64,000 nt of DNA from Achromobacter sp. B7 (lineage in GTDB: Bacteria; Pseudomonadota; Gammaproteobacteria; Burkholderiales; Burkholderiaceae_B): the NCBI RefSeq assembly GCF_003600685.1, contig NZ_CP032084.1:5022001-5086000 (forward strand). Direction: 5' to 3'. The translations under genes and the position numbers were made by a program. The notes below the pieces were generated by a model, which worked only from the letters and a program-made list of their open reading frames with translations, had not been told where the DNA came from and did not search any database. Each line of letters starts with the position of its first letter. Position 1 is the first letter of the stretch. Shown here piece by piece: positions 62,377 through 64,000 of this stretch.

Positions 62377-63044
62377 GCGCCCGCCCCTTGCGATGCGGCA
62401 CGTGGCAACGCCTGGAAGATCGCGCCGTACAGGTGATAGAACATATTGGCGGCATGGACGACCGCGGCCTGGTCGGCGGCGCTGTCGAGCCGATTCATCA
62501 GGTCGGCAAAGTGCGCGGTGTGCTCCTGGTCCAGCGTGCCATGGGAACGCAGGTAGCTAAAGGCAGTCGCCGGCAGCGCCAGCTTGCTTTGGATCTGGTC
62601 GGCGGCATTCAAGGCCAACGCCACGCTGGTGCCTTCCAGCACGTGCACCATGCCAAAGAAACTTATCGGGTTCTTGCGTGCAATCGTGTCGTACGCGTAG
62701 GCCACCATGATCTCGGTGGCCGCGCCCGGCCCGGCGGCATGGACGGCGTCCGCACTTATTCCCAACGCACGCAGGTCGTTCAGTATCCATTCGTCGTGTC
62801 CCGTTTCCTCTTCGATGTACTCGTCGACGGCGCTCTGCATCCAGCTCAGCCGCGCGGGCAGGCGCGCGCGCAACGCATGCATCAAGGGCACGGTGTGGGT
62901 GACGTGGTGGTAGGCCTCTTGCAGGAAAGCCTTGTACGCGGGCAGGGAAACATCGCCGCGCAGGCAGTCCTGAATGATGGGAGTGGCCACCAGGGCCTGC
63001 CGGCCTTGCCGCGTCTGATCCAGCAATTGTTCGAAGAATGTCAT
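62373..63044 (-). CDS. Heme-oxygenase-like (TenA-superfamily) diiron oxidase candidate
   Basis: 223 residues, all-helical. Candidate iron ligands are Glu43, Glu80-x-x-His83 (EEETGHDEW), Glu137 (HVLEGTS) and Glu174/His175/His178 (LDQEHTAHF). The spacing resembles heme-oxygenase-like diiron oxidases such as UndA, which makes 1-undecene from a fatty acid, rather than thiaminase TenA. It follows an AMP-ligase gene by seven bases and overlaps the SDR gene by four. I infer an oxidative step on an activated or free acyl substrate. The exact reaction is unknown. Confidence 0.75.
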   Translation of the reverse strand: MTFFEQLLDQTRQGRQALVATPIIQDCLRGDVSLPAYKAFLQEAYHHVTHTVPLMHALRARLPARLSWMQSAVDEYIEEETGHDEWILNDLRALGISADAVHAAGPGAATEIMVAYAYDTIARKNPISFFGMVHVLEGTSVALALNAADQIQSKLALPATAFSYLRSHGTLDQEHTAHFADLMNRLDSAADQAAVVHAANMFYHLYGAIFQALPRAASQGAGA

Positions 63045-63051
63045 GATCGTT

Positions 63052-64000
63052 TCAAGCCAAGGGTTGTGCGGAGGTCCGCGAAAAAAGATCGGCGTGCAGG
63101 GCCGCCACGGCGGCGCGGCGCGCGCGTCCGTTCGGCGTGCTAAGGCCACTGGCCGCGCTGAATTCGGCACGCGCCCGCACCCAGCGGCCGATGCGCGCAT
63201 AGTCAGGCAGCGTGGTGTTGACGCGGTCGATGGCGGCCTGCAAGGTGGCGTCGTCGACGTCGCCCAGCGGCCAGATCACGGCGCCCAATTCGGGCTGGCC
63301 TTCGCCCAACACGACAGCCTGCGCAATGCACGCCTGCCCGCCCAGTGCAAGCTCGATCCACTCCGGCGACACGTTGCGTCCGAAGCCGGTGATCAGCACG
63401 TTTTTCTTGCGCCCCTGTACATGCAGAAAGCCCGCTTCGTCCAGATGCCCCAGATCGCCGGTGGCCAGCCACTCCCGTGGCGCGGTCAGCTCGCCCAGGT
63501 AGCCCAGCGCGTGCGTGCCGGCGATTTCAATTTCGCCATCGGGCGCCACGCGTACCTTCGCGTGGGGCAGCGGCCGGCCACAAGAACCGTTGCGCTTGGC
63601 CCCGGGCAGATTCAAGGTCTGCACGGAGCACGCCTCGGACAGGCCATAGCCTTCGTATGCCGGCAAGCCCAGGGCGCGTGCGGCGTCCAGCAGCCCTTTG
63701 CCCACCGCCGCGCCGCCCACCGCCATCAGCCGCAATGCGGCAGGCGCGCGCGTGGCTGTCGCGTGCAACCAGCCCGCATACGCGCGTAGCATCTGCGGCA
63801 ACACGATGACGCTTTGGGCGTCCGCGTCCATCAGGGCGCGGTGAAACACGGCCGGGTCGAAGCGGGACGAACCCTGCAAGCCGACCTCGTTCAAGGGCCG
63901 CACGCACACGGCGGCGCCCTCGATCAGCGGTGAATACACGCCGGCAATATTCTCCAGCAGCACCGGCAACGGCAGCGCGGACAGGTGCCGTACGATTCCC
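63052..64000 (-). CDS. AMP-binding acyl/aryl ligase, C-terminal part (gene continues)
   Basis: The frame is open to the last base of the window, so the start is outside. The 316 visible codons cover the C-terminal half: LPAYEGYGLSEACS (A5 motif), ATGDLGHLDEAGFLHVQGR (A7-A8) and ITGFGRNVSPEWIE. The usual A10 catalytic Lys appears replaced: the motif reads LSTPNGRARR rather than the TPxGKxxR form. It adenylates a carboxylic acid in the family; here the substrate is unknown. It is the first visible gene of a four-gene minus-strand operon. Confidence 0.88.
   Translation of the reverse strand, partial: GIVRHLSALPLPVLLENIAGVYSPLIEGAAVCVRPLNEVGLQGSSRFDPAVFHRALMDADAQSVIVLPQMLRAYAGWLHATATRAPAALRLMAVGGAAVGKGLLDAARALGLPAYEGYGLSEACSVQTLNLPGAKRNGSCGRPLPHAKVRVAPDGEIEIAGTHALGYLGELTAPREWLATGDLGHLDEAGFLHVQGRKKNVLITGFGRNVSPEWIELALGGQACIAQAVVLGEGQPELGAVIWPLGDVDDATLQAAIDRVNTTLPDYARIGRWVRARAEFSAASGLSTPNGRARRAAVAALHADLFSRTSAQPLA

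Overview
The window is GC-rich (about two thirds G+C by eye), densely packed chromosomal DNA with strong third-position GC bias. The gene families point to a metabolically versatile betaproteobacterium of the Alcaligenaceae, most like Achromobacter or Bordetella. Indicators are two Bug/TctC-type orphan solute receptors, many LysR/GntR/AraC regulators, a Rieske demethylase pair, BenE, a MocR regulator, a classical autotransporter with an extended signal peptide, and a FecIR-TonB receptor unit. This placement is inference from gene content. I saw no rRNA, tRNA, CRISPR array, insertion sequence, integrase or phage gene.

Layout. 1-1.8 kb (minus): the edge of a peptide secretion operon, comprising a double-glycine-leader peptide, a HlyD-type adaptor and the first 61 residues of a C39-peptidase ABC exporter. 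2-8.3 kb: DyP peroxidase, MipA porin-like protein divergent from a two-component system, a Fes/IroE-like esterase, a GntR regulator and a small membrane protein. 8.3-11 kb (minus): an aldolase/Bug receptor/dehydrogenase catabolic operon. 11-18.5 kb: DUF1993 protein, flavin monooxygenase, SRPBCC protein, a decayed hipA, YceI, class II aldolase, a membrane alpha/beta hydrolase and a 2OG-Fe(II) oxygenase-like protein. 18.7-27.3 kb: secreted PIG-L deacetylase with a propeller-like C-terminus, FUSC protein, CigR/RcnB-like protein, arylsulfatase, AraC regulator and two SDRs.

27.3-35 kb: a TPR-glycosyltransferase-like protein divergent from a 1791-residue autotransporter. 34.8-37.5 kb: single-domain response regulator divergent from a membrane diguanylate cyclase, then a hexapeptide acetyltransferase. 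37.6-43.9 kb: a stress-type block with GH15 glucanase, SDR, three ferritin-like proteins and a ZIP transporter. 43.9-52 kb: an aromatic/amide catabolic region with LysR, ABC receptor, Rieske oxygenase and reductase, an M24 creatinase-like hydrolase, a second LysR and a GAF-Bug gene pair. An identical 16-bp element upstream of the M24 gene and between the second LysR gene and the GAF gene suggests one regulon. 52.2-56 kb: a secreted unknown, BenE and a MocR regulator. 56.1-60.2 kb: FecI-FecR-TonB receptor iron unit with a Fur-box-like site. 60.3-64 kb: cysteine hydrolase, then a tightly overlapping minus-strand operon (AMP-ligase, heme-oxygenase-like diiron protein, SDR, TPR protein) that runs off the window.

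The most promising under-described items are the double-glycine peptide locus with its internal terminator, the AMP-ligase/heme-oxygenase-like operon, the autotransporter/TPR-glycosyltransferase pair, and the shared 16-bp element.
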